IMG/VR virus record: IMGVR_UViG_3300031787_000459
Location: 1-34,538 of that record
From: a virus
Reading direction: 5' to 3' (one strand)
DNA: 34,538 nucleotides
The notes below the pieces were generated by a model, which saw only the letters and a list, made by a program, of their open reading frames with translations, made no database searches and was not told the DNA's origin. Position numbers and translations under genes: made by a program. The first letter of the stretch is position 1. Every line of letters starts with the position of its first letter. This document shows, piece after piece, positions 1-7,335 of the stretch.

Positions 1-715
1 AGAATGGAGTAGAACACCACACTCCTGGATTTGTATTTGAGTTCTCAAAAGTATGGGATACAACAGTCTCATTCTTCATCAACCAAGCAAATTCTACAAT
101 GCCAGCACCATACCATTCATAATTGATAGAAATCATTTGTTGTTTTGTTGGATCTGCAGTAACTCCAGTGTATCCATTACCATCAAACTTTTCACCATTC
201 CAATCATCTCTGTATACTCTGGTTTCTGTAGTAATTCCACTTACAGTACTGCGAATTACATATGAGTATGTAAGTCCATCATTCTCAAAGAATGTCCCAT
301 TATAATCATCAAACAATCCAAATCTTCTACGAATACCTACCTGTGGAGTATCAAGACGAATTGCAAATGCAAGAGTTGCACCTCTACCAGGAATGTATCT
401 CATCACATTCTTGGTTTGGCGAATGATTTTGCTTCCTGTAGTGGAACCAACTTGCATGATTACATTACTGGCATTTACATTAAATGTTGCGGTTGCAATT
501 CCAACTATTCTTTCATCCCATACATCAGTCTCTTTACCATACTGAAAGGTGTTAAAGAATACTGTTTGATACGGAGCAACTTTGAGACGATTGTTATTGG
601 TGAATTGAGGTCTCCAGTCAGTCTGGTTTCCCCAGTGATCTGCGATATTATAAACCTCAAATAGACTTCTCTCCTGATCTAGAAAGTCTTGTGTTTTCTT
701 ATTCCACTGTGCCAT
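1..715 (-). CDS. Virion structural protein, C-terminus cut by window edge
   Basis: An open frame starts with ATG at 713-715 and runs off the left end with no stop, giving 238 codons. It begins MAQWNKKTQDFLDQERSLFE. It then shows a pattern I associate with structural proteins of marine T4-like phages: an RQTKNVMRYIPGRG stretch near residue 95, a GIRRRFGLFDDYNGTFFEND stretch near residue 125, and a later aromatic stretch, ISINYEWYGAGIVEFAWL. The composition suggests a beta-rich, non-enzymatic protein. It follows the 104-aa gene with a 2-base gap and so lies downstream of gp16, in the late structural block. It is not the large terminase gp17: no Walker A or nuclease motif is visible and the composition is wrong. 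Its exact place in the virion is unknown; a fibre, baseplate or head decoration role would all fit. I see this frame directly; the family assignment is from recall. Confidence 0.7.
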   Translation of the reverse strand, partial: MAQWNKKTQDFLDQERSLFEVYNIADHWGNQTDWRPQFTNNNRLKVAPYQTVFFNTFQYGKETDVWDERIVGIATATFNVNASNVIMQVGSTTGSKIIRQTKNVMRYIPGRGATLAFAIRLDTPQVGIRRRFGLFDDYNGTFFENDGLTYSYVIRSTVSGITTETRVYRDDWNGEKFDGNGYTGVTADPTKQQMISINYEWYGAGIVEFAWLMKNETVVSHTFENSNTNPGVWCSTPF

Positions 716-717
716 AA

Positions 718-1032
718 TTAATCAGTCCAAGTTAGTCTTTCTGGTTGATATCTTTGTGAATTTTTGATTCTTAAAGAACTTTGAGATTGTGATGGATAGA
801 TGTTATGAACAATCGCACCAGGATATTCTCCTTGAAGTTGTTCTGCAAGAGCGTTCTTATCCATCATAGAACCTTCAACTTCCATACGATATAGTTTTCC
901 TTCCCAAACTACATCAGCAAGGAAAGATTCTGTTGCTTGCTCTGGTTGAGATCCACCACTCATATAGAGATTTCCATTGAAATCTCCGGCGATATTGATG
1001 CTTTCTGATAAGAATTGTTGAAAAGATTTCAT
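718..1032 (-). CDS. Small protein with a capsid-targeting-like leader (putative internal virion protein)
   Basis: This 104-aa protein begins MKSFQQFLSES. That closely resembles the N-terminal capsid-targeting sequence of the T4 internal proteins (MKTYQEFIAE), which the gp21 prohead protease cuts after a (L/I)-x-E motif. Here LSE is at residues 8-10, so cleavage after Glu10 is predicted, leaving about 94 residues. The body has a GDFNGNLYMSGG stretch, a WEGKLYRMEVEG strand pair and a YPGAIVHNIYP stretch, suggesting a small alpha/beta fold. It starts one base after the stop of the 512-aa gene, in the late block downstream of gp16. If the leader works as in T4, the protein would be packed into the prohead and could be injected with the DNA. 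The leader match is visible; packaging and injection are inferred. No enzymatic motif is recognised. Confidence 0.72.
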   Translation of the reverse strand: MKSFQQFLSESINIAGDFNGNLYMSGGSQPEQATESFLADVVWEGKLYRMEVEGSMMDKNALAEQLQGEYPGAIVHNIYPSQSQSSLRIKNSQRYQPERLTWTD

Positions 1033-1033
1033 T

Positions 1034-2572
1034 TTAGTTGCAGTTCCAACGACGGAGGGCTTTGTTGATTCTTGAATCTGGGTCTCTTGCAGTTTTTGCA
1101 GAAGTCAGTTTAGACTTCATACCAGACATACGTGAACAGAATGATTTGCGTCTTGAGGCTCTTTTTCCAGTTGGATTTTTTTCAGTTACAGCAGTCTTAA
1201 GTTTAGAACCTGGATTCTCACGACGATAAGCATTGACTGCCTTTTGACTTAATCCATCAGTTTTATCTTGGCGATTGACTTTTTGCCAATCTTCACCAAG
1301 TTCTTGTCTCCAATCTGAATACTGCTCTGGAACACAATTGGGAACTAGTTTTTTGCCTTTCTTTTTTAGACCAACTTGATTATATCCTGTCCAACATGCT
1401 TCATCAACTTTACCTTGTCCACTATCAAGATAATCTGCCGCAGTATCAATATAATCTGCTGCTTTTGTAATTTTTGATTGTACCCATGCTTCAAGACCAC
1501 CTTCACCTTTACCCATTTTCTTCTTCAATCTTTTTGCAGCAGAAATAATCGTTGAGAGTTCCGAACGAGCCATTGAATACTCGTGATCCTTTTCTTCATT
1601 TGCTGGATGAACCTGAGCAACACTGAACTTCATTTGATTATCAGTTAAACCTTGTGCTGGTTGTGAGTATGCTTCCCAAAACTTAGGACCGTACTTACAT
1701 TCTGACTGAGTTTCATTCTTCTCACATGCTGGGCAATATCGAATCATGTCCACCGATTCTGATTTATTTCCCCAATTAGCAGCACCAACTTTACGACACT
1801 TGACAAGTGCTCCTGATGCATATGCACTTGGCCAAACACTATATCTTGATTTTACTTTATTATAACAGGCATCTTTTTTTGCTTTTTTCTCTGCTTCTTG
1901 TAGATCAATTTCTTCTTTCATCTTCTTTTTTGGTTTATCTGTTGAAACATAAGTTGGTTTTGCAGCACCAGATTTTTGTTGCTGGCCAGGATCTGCTGCT
2001 TTTTTTCTTCTTGCTGCTGAAAGTCTTTCTGCCTTTGTCATGCTTGCTCTTTTTGCAGAAGACACGCATTTTGGAGTTCCTTCTCCTGGTTCATCACTTG
2101 CACATGTTCCACCAGTTACGACATTGACCCAACCAGGTTTTCCATCCTTTGATTTGGATTTTCCAAACCAATCACGAAGACCCTCTTCATTCATAGTTTC
2201 TTCATATGCCATACCTCTTCTGGTATGCTTTAATTCACCTTTTTGTTTTGCCATTAGTTCTTTGGAATATTTTTGTGCTTTTACTGCACTTGAAACATTC
2301 TCATCTGGAGTTTTTTTCTTTGGATTGTCATATACATCAACATCTCCATCAGCATCTCTATCAACATATTGAACGGTTGAATGATGTACAAGATGCTTGA
2401 GTTGAAGATTAGGATCTAATTGATGCTGTGATTTTTTTAAATGGGGTGTTTTATGGGTAAAAACAGCCTCATCAACTTTTTTGAGTTTACGTCCCTGACA
2501 ATGGGCACGTTGACTAAATCCTTTTGGATTATCACAATCAATTGATTTTTTATATTTTTCGGACCAACCCAT
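1034..2572 (-). CDS. Modular Lys/Cys-rich protein (DUF5872/DUF6321-like segments)
   Basis: This 512-aa, very basic protein appears built from short modules seen in many marine T4-like phage proteins. In order: a Cys13/Cys25 module (SIDCDNPKGFSQRAHCQGRK), an EF-hand-type loop at 71-82 (DRDADGDVDVYD), a GLRDWFGKSKSKDGKPGW module with Cys157 and Cys169 (131-190), a DACYNKVKSRY...LVKCRKVGAANWG module (234-268), a CPAC...C cluster at 280-292, a helical stretch at 328-385, an EACWTGYNQ...NC module (391-413), and a Lys/Arg-rich C-terminus (430-512). The second, third and last parts recall DUF6321- and DUF5872-type sequences. It lies 6 bases after gp16. Repeated Cys pairs could bind metal or form disulfides, and the basic tail could bind DNA, but no function is established. 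A head-internal or DNA-associated role is only a guess. Confidence 0.68.
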   Translation of the reverse strand: MGWSEKYKKSIDCDNPKGFSQRAHCQGRKLKKVDEAVFTHKTPHLKKSQHQLDPNLQLKHLVHHSTVQYVDRDADGDVDVYDNPKKKTPDENVSSAVKAQKYSKELMAKQKGELKHTRRGMAYEETMNEEGLRDWFGKSKSKDGKPGWVNVVTGGTCASDEPGEGTPKCVSSAKRASMTKAERLSAARRKKAADPGQQQKSGAAKPTYVSTDKPKKKMKEEIDLQEAEKKAKKDACYNKVKSRYSVWPSAYASGALVKCRKVGAANWGNKSESVDMIRYCPACEKNETQSECKYGPKFWEAYSQPAQGLTDNQMKFSVAQVHPANEEKDHEYSMARSELSTIISAAKRLKKKMGKGEGGLEAWVQSKITKAADYIDTAADYLDSGQGKVDEACWTGYNQVGLKKKGKKLVPNCVPEQYSDWRQELGEDWQKVNRQDKTDGLSQKAVNAYRRENPGSKLKTAVTEKNPTGKRASRRKSFCSRMSGMKSKLTSAKTARDPDSRINKALRRWNCN

Positions 2573-2578
2573 TAGAAA

Positions 2579-3010
2579 CTAAGACTCTTCTTTATTATTT
2601 AGGAAACCCTGTTTCAACAATTTTGATAGTTCTGCTGTTGAACCTACGAATAAAGCATTATTAGTGACATTATTTGTAGTTTTTGGTGAGTCTTCTTCAA
2701 CATCTTTTAATTTCTTCTGAAGATCAATTAACTTATCGGTCGTATCAGCAACACTTTTGATCAATTGACCTGCAACTTCATAGGCTCTTGGACTTCCCCC
2801 TTCACCGGCAAGTTCCATGATACCATTAATTGCCTCTTGCCCTTTTTCAATTAATGAATATAAATTTGCACGAGTATATTCGTAATCTTTTTGGATATCA
2901 TCATTTTTTATATTTAAAATTGGTTTATTTATCTCTGAAGGTGCTTTTTCAACTTCTATGATAGAACTTTCAATATTCAATGCTTTATCCAAATCTTCAT
3001 AATTTGCCAT
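2579..3010 (-). CDS. gp16: Terminase small subunit gp16
   Basis: This 143-aa protein is close in length to T4 gp16 (164 aa). It begins MANYEDLDKALNIES. A central region predicted to form two long helices contains YTRANLYSLIEKGQEAI and a GSPRAYEVAGQLIKSVADTT stretch, the oligomerising core of T4-type small terminases. A looser C-terminal part has VTNNALFVGSTAELSKLLK. Small terminase forms a ring that recognises concatemeric DNA and regulates the ATPase/nuclease gp17 during packaging. It follows gp15 by 5 bases, the T4 order 13-14-15-16, which strongly supports the call. The expected neighbour gp17 does not follow: the next three genes are unrelated. Start: ATG at 3008-3010; no strong Shine-Dalgarno sequence is visible (AAAAATT precedes it). 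Confidence 0.87.
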   Translation of the reverse strand: MANYEDLDKALNIESSIIEVEKAPSEINKPILNIKNDDIQKDYEYTRANLYSLIEKGQEAINGIMELAGEGGSPRAYEVAGQLIKSVADTTDKLIDLQKKLKDVEEDSPKTTNNVTNNALFVGSTAELSKLLKQGFLNNKEES

Positions 3011-3015
3011 AATTT

Positions 3016-3864
3016 TTAATAATCAGTTTGTCTTGGTTGACTATATGTTTTAGTATCCAATAAATCTTGCCACGACTCATTAAAACCAAAATCATCATCT
3101 GCTTCTACGAATGGATCATCCGATGATGTGATTGCACCATCGTTGTTATAATCCTGTTTTGCTTTTGGTGTAGCAACATATCTTACTTCTCTCGTTGCAG
3201 TTGCTATATTAGTGCTGGTTGCCATGTCAACCTGAACTTTTTTAATCAGTCCATCAGTATTGTCTGCTATTGCACCGAAGAGATATGTTTTTACTGTAAA
3301 TTGTAATGTGTATATCAATGCTCTTCTGGTTGAAAAATCACCCTCATAATCATCTTGAAAACTGATACTATCTAAAACTACGGGTATATCTCTTTTTTCA
3401 CCAATAGAATCCACAAGATCTAATGTAATTGTAAATGATGGTTGAAAATATGGTAATATTTGTTCTACTATTTGCAAGGCATCATCATTTAATTTTGAAA
3501 GAATATTAAGTTCAAAACCAATGTTATATGGCACTGGCATAAAAACTTTTTTCACTTTATTATTGCTTTCATCAACTGCTTTAAAAGTTTGTGTTACTGT
3601 AGTTTTTCTTGTAGGATCATATGAAATACTATTATGCTCAAATGACATTCTAGGCAATGTGATTTGATATGGTCGGTTCAAATCTTTTTGTTCTGTAATT
3701 CTTGCTAGAAATTTTTGAGCTGGTCCATAATTCAGAGGAACTCTAAGAACACTTAGAACATCAGAATTTTCATCTTTATGTTTGATATGAATATCATTAA
3801 ATAAAGTACCAAAACCAATAATGGTTTTTCTAATAATTTCGTGATAGTAATAATTTCCAAGCAT
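3016..3864 (-). CDS. gp15: Tail sheath stabiliser and tail completion protein gp15
   Basis: This 282-aa protein matches T4 gp15 in size (272 aa) and in position after gp14. The N-terminus MLGNYYYHEIIRKTIIGFGT and the following FNDIHIKHK are typical of the gp15 family. Further conserved stretches are VLRVPLNYGPAQKFLAR (38-54), ITLPRMSFE (68-76), VPYNIGFELNILSK (111-124) and DDYEGDFSTRRALIYTLQFT (171-190). gp15 forms the hexameric terminator on the tail tube and sheath and joins the tail to the neck. The C-terminal extension carries a canonical EF-hand-type loop at 238-249 (DYNNDGAITSSD), followed by an acidic EADDDF run, suggesting bound calcium. The start overlaps the gp14 stop by one base (TAATG), implying translational coupling. 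Confidence 0.92.
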   Translation of the reverse strand: MLGNYYYHEIIRKTIIGFGTLFNDIHIKHKDENSDVLSVLRVPLNYGPAQKFLARITEQKDLNRPYQITLPRMSFEHNSISYDPTRKTTVTQTFKAVDESNNKVKKVFMPVPYNIGFELNILSKLNDDALQIVEQILPYFQPSFTITLDLVDSIGEKRDIPVVLDSISFQDDYEGDFSTRRALIYTLQFTVKTYLFGAIADNTDGLIKKVQVDMATSTNIATATREVRYVATPKAKQDYNNDGAITSSDDPFVEADDDFGFNESWQDLLDTKTYSQPRQTDY

Positions 3865-5327
3865 TAATAGACACCAAATGGATTATCTTGACTAAAATCT
3901 ATAATATCTATACCCTCATTCTCAATTTCGTCATTTTGTGCATATGGATCTTCTGTAATAAAGGTATCATACTTCTTAACAGTCCATAGAGCACTAGATG
4001 CCGCTCCAACAATTGACTCACCTTTTATAAAATCACCTGATATAATAGAAATTAATAATTGTTTATTATTTATGTTCCAATTCTTAACCCTAGCTTTCGC
4101 ACCAGAAATAGATCCAGTAACAATTTCATTATCTTGAAATGTTCCTATACCAGTATTATTTACTATTGCGGATGGTGATGAAACAGTAATAGATGGATCA
4201 ACAACTCTATTTAAATCGTCATATTGAATTGAATATCCACTACCTGCATTTCTTATACCAAAAGTTAAAATACCAGAGACTGAATCTTTTATATTTGCAA
4301 CTATAATTGCACTAGTTGAACCAATACCTGTTGGTGTCTGATTAATTGTAATAGTTGGAATTGTAAAATACCCTAAACCTTGATTTATAGCAGTAAGAGA
4401 CTTTATTCCTACCCCACCAGAAGTATTAATCATACAAGTAGCAGCTGCCCCAGATCCACCTCCACCAATAAAAGTCAATATTGGTGCTTCAGTATAACCA
4501 TAACCAGTATTTGTAATTAAAACTTCCTTAATAGAATGTGCATCTCCAACTGAAGTTGTGATTGCAACTGCTCTTGCATTAGCGCTTGATAATCCAATTG
4601 GAGATGTTGAAATTGAAACTACAGGTGGATTGATATAACCATTTCCATCATGATTTAAAATTATACGTTGTACATACCCAGTTTGTGTTGCCTGTGCAAC
4701 TTTTAGAGTAGCATTTTGTGCATCATCATAATCAATGAGATATAATGTAGCAGTAACATCCTTAATAAGTTCATCAACTTCATCAACCGTAGTATCCATA
4801 ATCTCATCTTCATATTCAAATAGTTCACAAACTAATTCATAAACATAAAGTTTTCCTAGTTGATAAAAAGGTTTTTCATGCTCAACAAATTTAACTTCAA
4901 ATAATCTTTGACCCAATGGAAAATAAATTAAATCACCCTCTCTTGGTCTAGTTACAAGTTCTACTTCATTTGGGTCATTGTAAATTAAGTTTGGGTTATA
5001 AATTGAAGTTAAGATTGGTGCAATAAATTCTTCAAATCTTTCTTTTGAAATTGTAAGAGTTACTTCATCACGCAAAGAAACCCCAAATTTTGTCATAATA
5101 TCACCGGCACCAGCATATCCTTCATAGTTATTGACATATGCTTCAATAATAAAATTGTCATCAAATTTTGATGATTGTATTTCTTTGAATACGTTATCCG
5201 ATCTTAATATTTTTCTTGGGATATACATAACGTCAATTCCATATATCCTCAACTGTTCATTTATTAGATCTTGAATTAAGTTTTGTTCAGTTGATGAACC
5301 ATTTAAAAAGAAAGGATTAAGTGCCAT
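3864..5327 (-). CDS. gp14: Neck protein gp14, enlarged by tandem beta repeats
   Basis: The first ~195 residues are a gp14-type neck domain: MALNPFFLNGSSTEQNLIQD, then INEQLRIYGIDVMYIPRK (22-39), FIIEAYVNNYEGYAGAGDIM (59-78), FGVSLRDEVTLTISK (81-95), RPREGDLIYFPLGQRLFEVK (127-146) and KPFYQLGKLYVYELVCELFEY (152-172). gp14 joins gp13 to close the DNA-filled head and receive the tail. T4 gp14 is 256 aa; this protein is 487 aa. The extra part is a tandem array of about four 42-47 residue beta repeats (218-386), then a module with two FxxxExIxG-type copies (397-450) and an acidic tail. The array probably decorates the neck surface, a role served by whiskers in T4 (inference). It starts 7 bases after gp13, and a moderate AGGA lies about 10 bases before the ATG. 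Confidence 0.92.
   Translation of the reverse strand: MALNPFFLNGSSTEQNLIQDLINEQLRIYGIDVMYIPRKILRSDNVFKEIQSSKFDDNFIIEAYVNNYEGYAGAGDIMTKFGVSLRDEVTLTISKERFEEFIAPILTSIYNPNLIYNDPNEVELVTRPREGDLIYFPLGQRLFEVKFVEHEKPFYQLGKLYVYELVCELFEYEDEIMDTTVDEVDELIKDVTATLYLIDYDDAQNATLKVAQATQTGYVQRIILNHDGNGYINPPVVSISTSPIGLSSANARAVAITTSVGDAHSIKEVLITNTGYGYTEAPILTFIGGGGSGAAATCMINTSGGVGIKSLTAINQGLGYFTIPTITINQTPTGIGSTSAIIVANIKDSVSGILTFGIRNAGSGYSIQYDDLNRVVDPSITVSSPSAIVNNTGIGTFQDNEIVTGSISGAKARVKNWNINNKQLLISIISGDFIKGESIVGAASSALWTVKKYDTFITEDPYAQNDEIENEGIDIIDFSQDNPFGVY
4170..4676 (-). repeat. Four tandem G-x-G-Y repeats inside gp14
   Basis: Residues 218-386 of gp14 carry four copies of a 42-47 residue unit centred on GNGYINPP (228), GYGYTEAP (275), GLGYFTIP (317) and GSGYSIQY (362). 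Each core follows an Ile/Val-rich strand and precedes a second strand. The copies differ at most positions, so this is an old protein-level repeat, not a recent DNA duplication. Similar units occur in the gp8, giant and 2481-aa proteins of this window. Confidence 0.8.
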
Positions 5328-5334
5328 ATTAAGA

Positions 5335-6177
5335 TCATCCTATCATATCTAATGGTGGTAGTTCATATTCAAGTGCCATTCTTTGTTTAATATCTTCTAA
5401 ATCTCTCTGTGCATCGTCGTAAATTTGTCTTCCATTGAGTTCTATACCACCAGGAAGTTTTACCCCCTGGAATTTAATCAAGTTCTGTCCCCACTGTCTT
5501 TTTATGAGTGCAGTTAGATATTTTTTTAAGAAACTGTCATTATAAACCTTAGTAAAGGTATTTGGATCTAAAATTCTGTAGCATTCAATAACAATATAAG
5601 TATCTTTTGTTTGTGATCCCCAATCAATATCCAGATAAAGTCTATTTTGTCTCTTGTTGAATCTTATTTGTTTATCTGTAGTAAGTAAAAAGTCAATATC
5701 TTCTAAGTAACTTTTTACCATTGCATATTGCAAAAGTTCAACAGAATTAAAATAATATAAGTCATTTAAAAATAATTGATATTTGATACTCCACATTCCA
5801 CCAGAAATAGAACTAGTATCAAATTTAAATATCTTTTCTATTCCAATGACAGAATCTGGGACTTGTATATAATTAGAAGCTTCGTAAAAATTAAATGTAG
5901 TTGTACCAATACCAGCAATGTTGGAAGAACCTGTCGTAGTTGTAACACCAACTCCACCAGGAAGAGTACCTTTACCTTTATTGAGATCTTGCTCAGTAAA
6001 TTTGTACTTTAAGTACATTTTTTCAATACCATCAAAATGACGTTCTTGAAAGTATTGAAGAGCATCATCTACTAAATCATCTAATTGTTCTTCGGCAACG
6101 TTAATTTCAATAACTGGTTCACCAAGTTGTCTTAAACAATAATCAATTAATTCTTGTCTTGAAGCTGGTTTTGACAT
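5335..6177 (-). CDS. gp13: Neck (head closure) protein gp13
   Basis: This 280-aa protein is close to T4 gp13 (309 aa). The N-terminus SRQELIDYCLRQLGEPVIEI (6-25), then NVAEEQLDDLVDDALQYFQE (26-45) and KMYLKYKFTEQD, is the typical gp13 start. A Gly/Thr-rich loop follows (70-90), then IQVPDSVIGIEKIFKF and the C-terminal FLKKYLTALIKRQWGQNLIK and GVKLPGGIELNGRQIYDDA, which are characteristic of the family. gp13 binds the portal side of the full head and, with gp14, forms the neck to which the tail attaches. It is followed directly by gp14. The start overlaps the upstream stop by one base (TGATG), and a GGAGG lies 9 bases before the ATG, so this start is well supported. Confidence 0.92.
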   Translation of the reverse strand: MSKPASRQELIDYCLRQLGEPVIEINVAEEQLDDLVDDALQYFQERHFDGIEKMYLKYKFTEQDLNKGKGTLPGGVGVTTTTGSSNIAGIGTTTFNFYEASNYIQVPDSVIGIEKIFKFDTSSISGGMWSIKYQLFLNDLYYFNSVELLQYAMVKSYLEDIDFLLTTDKQIRFNKRQNRLYLDIDWGSQTKDTYIVIECYRILDPNTFTKVYNDSFLKKYLTALIKRQWGQNLIKFQGVKLPGGIELNGRQIYDDAQRDLEDIKQRMALEYELPPLDMIG

Positions 6178-6767
6178 CAGTAGAATCCTCCATCGATACT
6201 GTCAGTCCAAACAGGTACATTATTTGCATTAGTGGTTAGTAATAAATTTGTAGTTTGAATTCCCACCGATGGGGTTGCAGTCGCAATAACTTCAGCATTA
6301 GGACCAAAATATGCAATACCGTAAGTTTTTCCAACCCCTGCTTGTAATGTTGTAATTCCTGTTAATGAAAAATCAACAACATTAATTGAACCCCATCTTT
6401 GTGATGGGGTTCCCAGACTATAAGTATTATCAATATTTGGTACAATATTGGAATTTACTTCTCCAGAAAATACAACATTATCTGTTGTTGAATTTCCAAG
6501 ACCAATAGTGCCACCATAAAAAATTGCATTACCTACAAACGTAGACGTTCCTTCAACCTGAATATTTTGGTCAAAATAAACATTATCGTAGAATGTACTT
6601 ATGCCCAAAAATTCAGATGGACCGTCAACAGATAATGAACTAGATGTTACACTACCTCCTACAACATTAGTGGCATTAACTGCTAGATATGGAATATCTG
6701 GAGCACCAAATGCTGTGATAACTTTTATTCTGTTTTCTTGTCCGATTCTTACTGGTATTCGGGGCAT
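6177..6767 (-). CDS. Small fibre/whisker-like virion protein
   Basis: This 196-aa protein is rich in Ser, Thr, Gly and Val and looks like a repetitive beta fibre. Residues 40-130 alternate short strands (SSLSVDGPSEFLGISTFYDN, then STFVGNAIFYGGTIGLGNST). They lead to NIDNTYSLGTPSQRWGSINV (near 113-132), a motif common in phage tail fibres just before the tip or chaperone region. No intramolecular chaperone domain follows; the protein ends shortly after VPVWTDSIDGGFY. Its place just before gp13 is where T4 has wac (fibritin), so a whisker or collar-fibre role is a reasonable guess from position alone; no coiled coil like fibritin is seen. The start overlaps the previous stop by one base (TAATG), with AAAGGAG 10 bases upstream, so coupled but independent translation is likely. 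Confidence 0.66.
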   Translation of the reverse strand: MPRIPVRIGQENRIKVITAFGAPDIPYLAVNATNVVGGSVTSSSLSVDGPSEFLGISTFYDNVYFDQNIQVEGTSTFVGNAIFYGGTIGLGNSTTDNVVFSGEVNSNIVPNIDNTYSLGTPSQRWGSINVVDFSLTGITTLQAGVGKTYGIAYFGPNAEVIATATPSVGIQTTNLLLTTNANNVPVWTDSIDGGFY

Positions 6768-7105
6768 TAGTAAGTTACTCCTTTTCTTACAAATACCATT
6801 CCTTCAACGACCTTGGTTTTTTTGGAACCATCATCTAAAACTACATCATAAACGTATCTACCTTCTTTCAATGCTGCAGTTTGTTGTTGAGTCAAACTGA
6901 TTTGAAGTATCCCTGCACTAGGGACTACAAAAGTTACAGCAAATCCAACTTTTGTTGCACTATATGGATGCTTAGATAATTTAGCAGCAGCGGTATATCC
7001 ACTGAGATTTAAAGCACTATTACCAGAACTACTAGCTAAGGTAAAAACTTGATCAAAGTCTACTCCTGTATTAATGATTAAATTGTTAACATAAACAGCA
7101 GACAT
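6767..7105 (-). CDS. Small structural protein, BppU-N-like beta domain
   Basis: This 112-aa protein has the layout of a small beta-sandwich used in many phage baseplates and tails: an N-terminal INTGVDFDQVFTLAS strand pair, LNLSGYTAAAKLSKHP (33-48), then ILQISLTQQQTAALKEGRYV and a final YDVVLDDGSKKTKVVEGMVF hairpin. The order 'LxGYtaxxxl ... isLtxxqTaaLxxGxYvYDvxlxdg' recalls N-terminal domains of upper-baseplate (BppU-type) proteins; this is recall, not a search. It is the first gene after the CATAAATA late promoter and is coupled to the 196-aa fibre-like gene, so the two may form one appendage. No Shine-Dalgarno sequence is visible before the ATG at 7103-7105. Confidence 0.62.
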   Translation of the reverse strand: MSAVYVNNLIINTGVDFDQVFTLASSSGNSALNLSGYTAAAKLSKHPYSATKVGFAVTFVVPSAGILQISLTQQQTAALKEGRYVYDVVLDDGSKKTKVVEGMVFVRKGVTY

Positions 7106-7127
7106 CTGAATATTCTGTTATTTAAAC

Positions 7128-7135
7128 TATTTATG
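7128..7135 (-). promoter_or_regulatory. T4-type late promoter (CATAAATA)
   Basis: Reading the minus strand, CATAAATA lies in the gap between the 60-aa and 112-aa genes. It fits the NATAAATA form of the T4 late -10 element used by cyanomyoviruses. The gap from box to ATG is 22 bases, the same as at the gp25 promoter. It would drive the neck block: the 112-aa gene, the fibre-like gene, gp13 to gp16 and beyond. Confidence 0.72.
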
Positions 7136-7152
7136 AATGCTATAGATTATGT

Positions 7153-7335
7153 TTATTTAAACTTAGAACCTTCTAAATCTGCTAAAACTTCTTGTTGCTT
7201 CATGTACAACTTAATATATGATTTAGTCAGATTGCGAAGTTTATTTAAATCTTCACATTCATCAATTTCTCTACTGAGTTTCTCATATTCAAATAATTTA
7301 TTCATATCACTTAAACTAATTTTACTTGGATCCAT
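7153..7335 (-). CDS. Small helical protein, unknown function
   Basis: This 60-aa protein begins MDPSKISLSDMNKLFEYEKL. It is predicted almost wholly helical and highly charged, with SREIDECEDLNKLRNL and YIKLYMKQQEVLADLEG. It overlaps the 3' end of the 66-aa gene by 14 bases in another frame. A strong Shine-Dalgarno sequence (AAAGGAG, 8 bases before the ATG) supports it as a real gene. I recall similar small proteins next to the structural genes of cyanomyoviruses, but none with a known function. A scaffold, chaperone or minor virion role is possible. It is the last gene of the gp8 block; the next late promoter lies 17 bases past its stop. Confidence 0.72.
   Translation of the reverse strand: MDPSKISLSDMNKLFEYEKLSREIDECEDLNKLRNLTKSYIKLYMKQQEVLADLEGSKFK

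Noticed and set aside
53-664. Plus-strand open frames at the left end (53-265, 123-305, 416-664)
   Set aside because: They lie antisense to a continuous minus-strand structural-protein frame that starts at 715 and has a recognisable sequence.
1-715. Left-edge gene considered as large terminase gp17
   Set aside because: No Walker A/B or nuclease motifs; the sequence matches a structural-protein pattern instead.
1807-2400. Leu/Phe-rich plus-strand frames antisense to the 512-aa gene, resembling membrane proteins
   Set aside because: The hydrophobic look comes from reading Lys/Glu codons backwards; the minus-strand frame has clear modular motifs.
2926-2933. GATAAATA (NATAAATA form) inside gp16
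   Set aside because: It lies within coding sequence, about 350 bases from the next start; such words are expected by chance in AT-rich DNA.
4067-4074. CATAAATA inside gp14
   Set aside because: Within coding sequence and not near a gene start.
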